This document shows positions 63,352 through 64,000 of a stretch of 64,000 nucleotides of DNA, piece after piece. The stretch is from Bowmanella sp. JS7-9 (GTDB taxonomy: Bacteria; Pseudomonadota; Gammaproteobacteria; Enterobacterales; Alteromonadaceae). A model generated the notes under the pieces. The model did not search any database, had not been told where the DNA came from, and saw only the letters and a list, made by a program, of their open reading frames with translations. The position numbers and the translations under genes were made by a program. The stretch spans positions 62,001 to 126,000 of the forward strand of contig NZ_JXSY01000013.1 in NCBI RefSeq assembly GCF_004329715.1. The letters are read 5' to 3'. The stretch's first letter is position 1, and the number at the start of each line of letters is the position of its first letter.

Positions 63352-64000
63352 TTAAGAGCGGGCCGCGTCAATCAAGCGACGAATATGCTTAGGCAGCGCC
63401 TTACGCGCCAGCGTCACCGCATAAAAATGTTCAAATGCGCCGGGAATGCTCTGCAACACCTTGAGCTTACCCTGCGCGATTTCATCCCGTACTACCACTG
63501 CCGGTAACACCGAATAGGCGCCACTGTCGCGTGCCAACAGTCGTAACATCGCCATATCATCGGTTTGCGCCTTAATAACCGGTTCATACTGGTGTCTGGC
63601 GCAAAGCACGTTAAATGCGCTGCGGATCTCGCTGCCTTTTGCCGGTAGTACCCATGGCACATCTCCAAATCCATGCGGGAACGCGCCGCCACTGGTTGCA
63701 GTCGCAGGTGCGACTATTTCAATTGGCTGGCGGGATAACAATTCGCTACGCCACAAGGGTTCTTGCTGGCCGACTTCGACATTGTGATTGGTCAGGATCA
63801 GATCAAAATGATGCTGATTCAGGCCTTCCAATAAGCCCTGCATATCGCGGCTTTGCAGGCTGAAGGTCACTTTATCCTGCTGCATCAATGGCAAAATAAA
63901 ACTCTCGATAAAGTTTCGCGACAGATTTGTCAGCACACCAATCGACACATGTTGCTGTGCCTGTGCAAAGCCACTTTTTACCGCCTGTTCCAGTTGTGCC
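63352..64000 (-). CDS. LysR-family transcriptional regulator, partial
   Basis: The C-terminal part (about 216 residues) of a LysR-type regulator; the frame is open to the window edge and the DNA-binding domain lies outside. The visible part is the periplasmic-binding-protein-like effector domain: VSIGVLTNLSRNFIESFI, FDLILTNHNVEVGQQEPLW, VPWVLPAKGSEIRSAFN, and SGAYSVLPAVVVRDEIAQG. The layout resembles NhaR-like members, but the effector is not known. It converges with the Sua5-type gene with a 10-bp gap. Confidence 0.85.
   Translation of the reverse strand, partial: AQLEQAVKSGFAQAQQHVSIGVLTNLSRNFIESFILPLMQQDKVTFSLQSRDMQGLLEGLNQHHFDLILTNHNVEVGQQEPLWRSELLSRQPIEIVAPATATSGGAFPHGFGDVPWVLPAKGSEIRSAFNVLCARHQYEPVIKAQTDDMAMLRLLARDSGAYSVLPAVVVRDEIAQGKLKVLQSIPGAFEHFYAVTLARKALPKHIRRLIDAARS

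Noticed and set aside
1-64000. CRISPR arrays, insertion sequences, rRNA genes and prophage modules
   Set aside because: No regular repeat-spacer pattern, transposase, rRNA sequence or phage structural gene was found on reading either strand.

Overview
The window looks like a chromosomal segment of a gammaproteobacterium, most likely an Alteromonadales member (Alteromonas/Bowmanella/Lacimicrobium type). This is inferred from gene order and protein character, not from a search. E. coli-like synteny blocks support it: dapA-bamC-purC; bcp, perM, bepA, yfgD, hda, purM and purN in one neighbourhood; and tRNA-Asp next to dnaQ/rnhA. Two long FadE-type acyl-CoA dehydrogenases, an M2 dipeptidase lipoprotein and a large TonB receptor fit a marine heterotroph. 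Both window ends cut genes: an M14-type deacylase at the left and a LysR regulator at the right.

Layout. 1-2008: a GCS2-type ligase overlapping an M14 hydrolase. 2097-6438: a minus-strand operon of a periplasmic protein, a response regulator, a sensor kinase, a cupredoxin, an FTR1-like membrane protein and an outer-membrane barrel, probably a signal-controlled metal system. 6497-9270: proB and putP with a 4-bp overlap. 9468-13557: zntB, then fadE under a PsrA-type TetR regulator with operator-like palindromes upstream. 13802-18807: M2 peptidase, SixA phosphatase, TonB receptor. 19213-22342: three translationally coupled genes of envelope glycosylation (GT2, VTT membrane protein, ArnT-like GT). 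22404-25297: TlpA, DUF4266, DUF3570 and ApbE redox operon. 25377-28524: an Omp85-like barrel overlapping an EptA-type phosphoethanolamine transferase.

28579-45135 is mostly housekeeping: purC, bamC, dapA, bcp, perM, a TusA-like protein, bepA, a TlpA-like protein, yfgD, DUF2069, an unusual lipoprotein with an HELAH motif, hda, DUF2066, purM, purN, DUF3108, and a second fadE preceded by a good match to the FadR operator. The two fadE copies therefore seem wired to different fatty-acid regulators.

46.4-49.3 kb is the accessory part: a visibly A+T-rich insert with an OLD-family ATPase/TOPRIM nuclease and a uracil-DNA-glycosylase-superfamily protein, both on the minus strand. Each stop codon lies in or within a few bases of an attC-like imperfect palindrome. 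No integron integrase is in the window, so this resembles a cluster of attC sites lacking an integrase. It is the best candidate for an undescribed (possibly defence) module. After it come an unrecognised protein with an internal duplication, three identical tRNA-Asp genes with a clear promoter and terminator, a TIGR03503-type membrane protein, dnaQ/rnhA, a quinone oxidoreductase, an MscS channel, a Pmp3-like peptide, rlmI, a PilZ protein, hrpA, a CBS protein, a Sua5-type enzyme and the LysR fragment.
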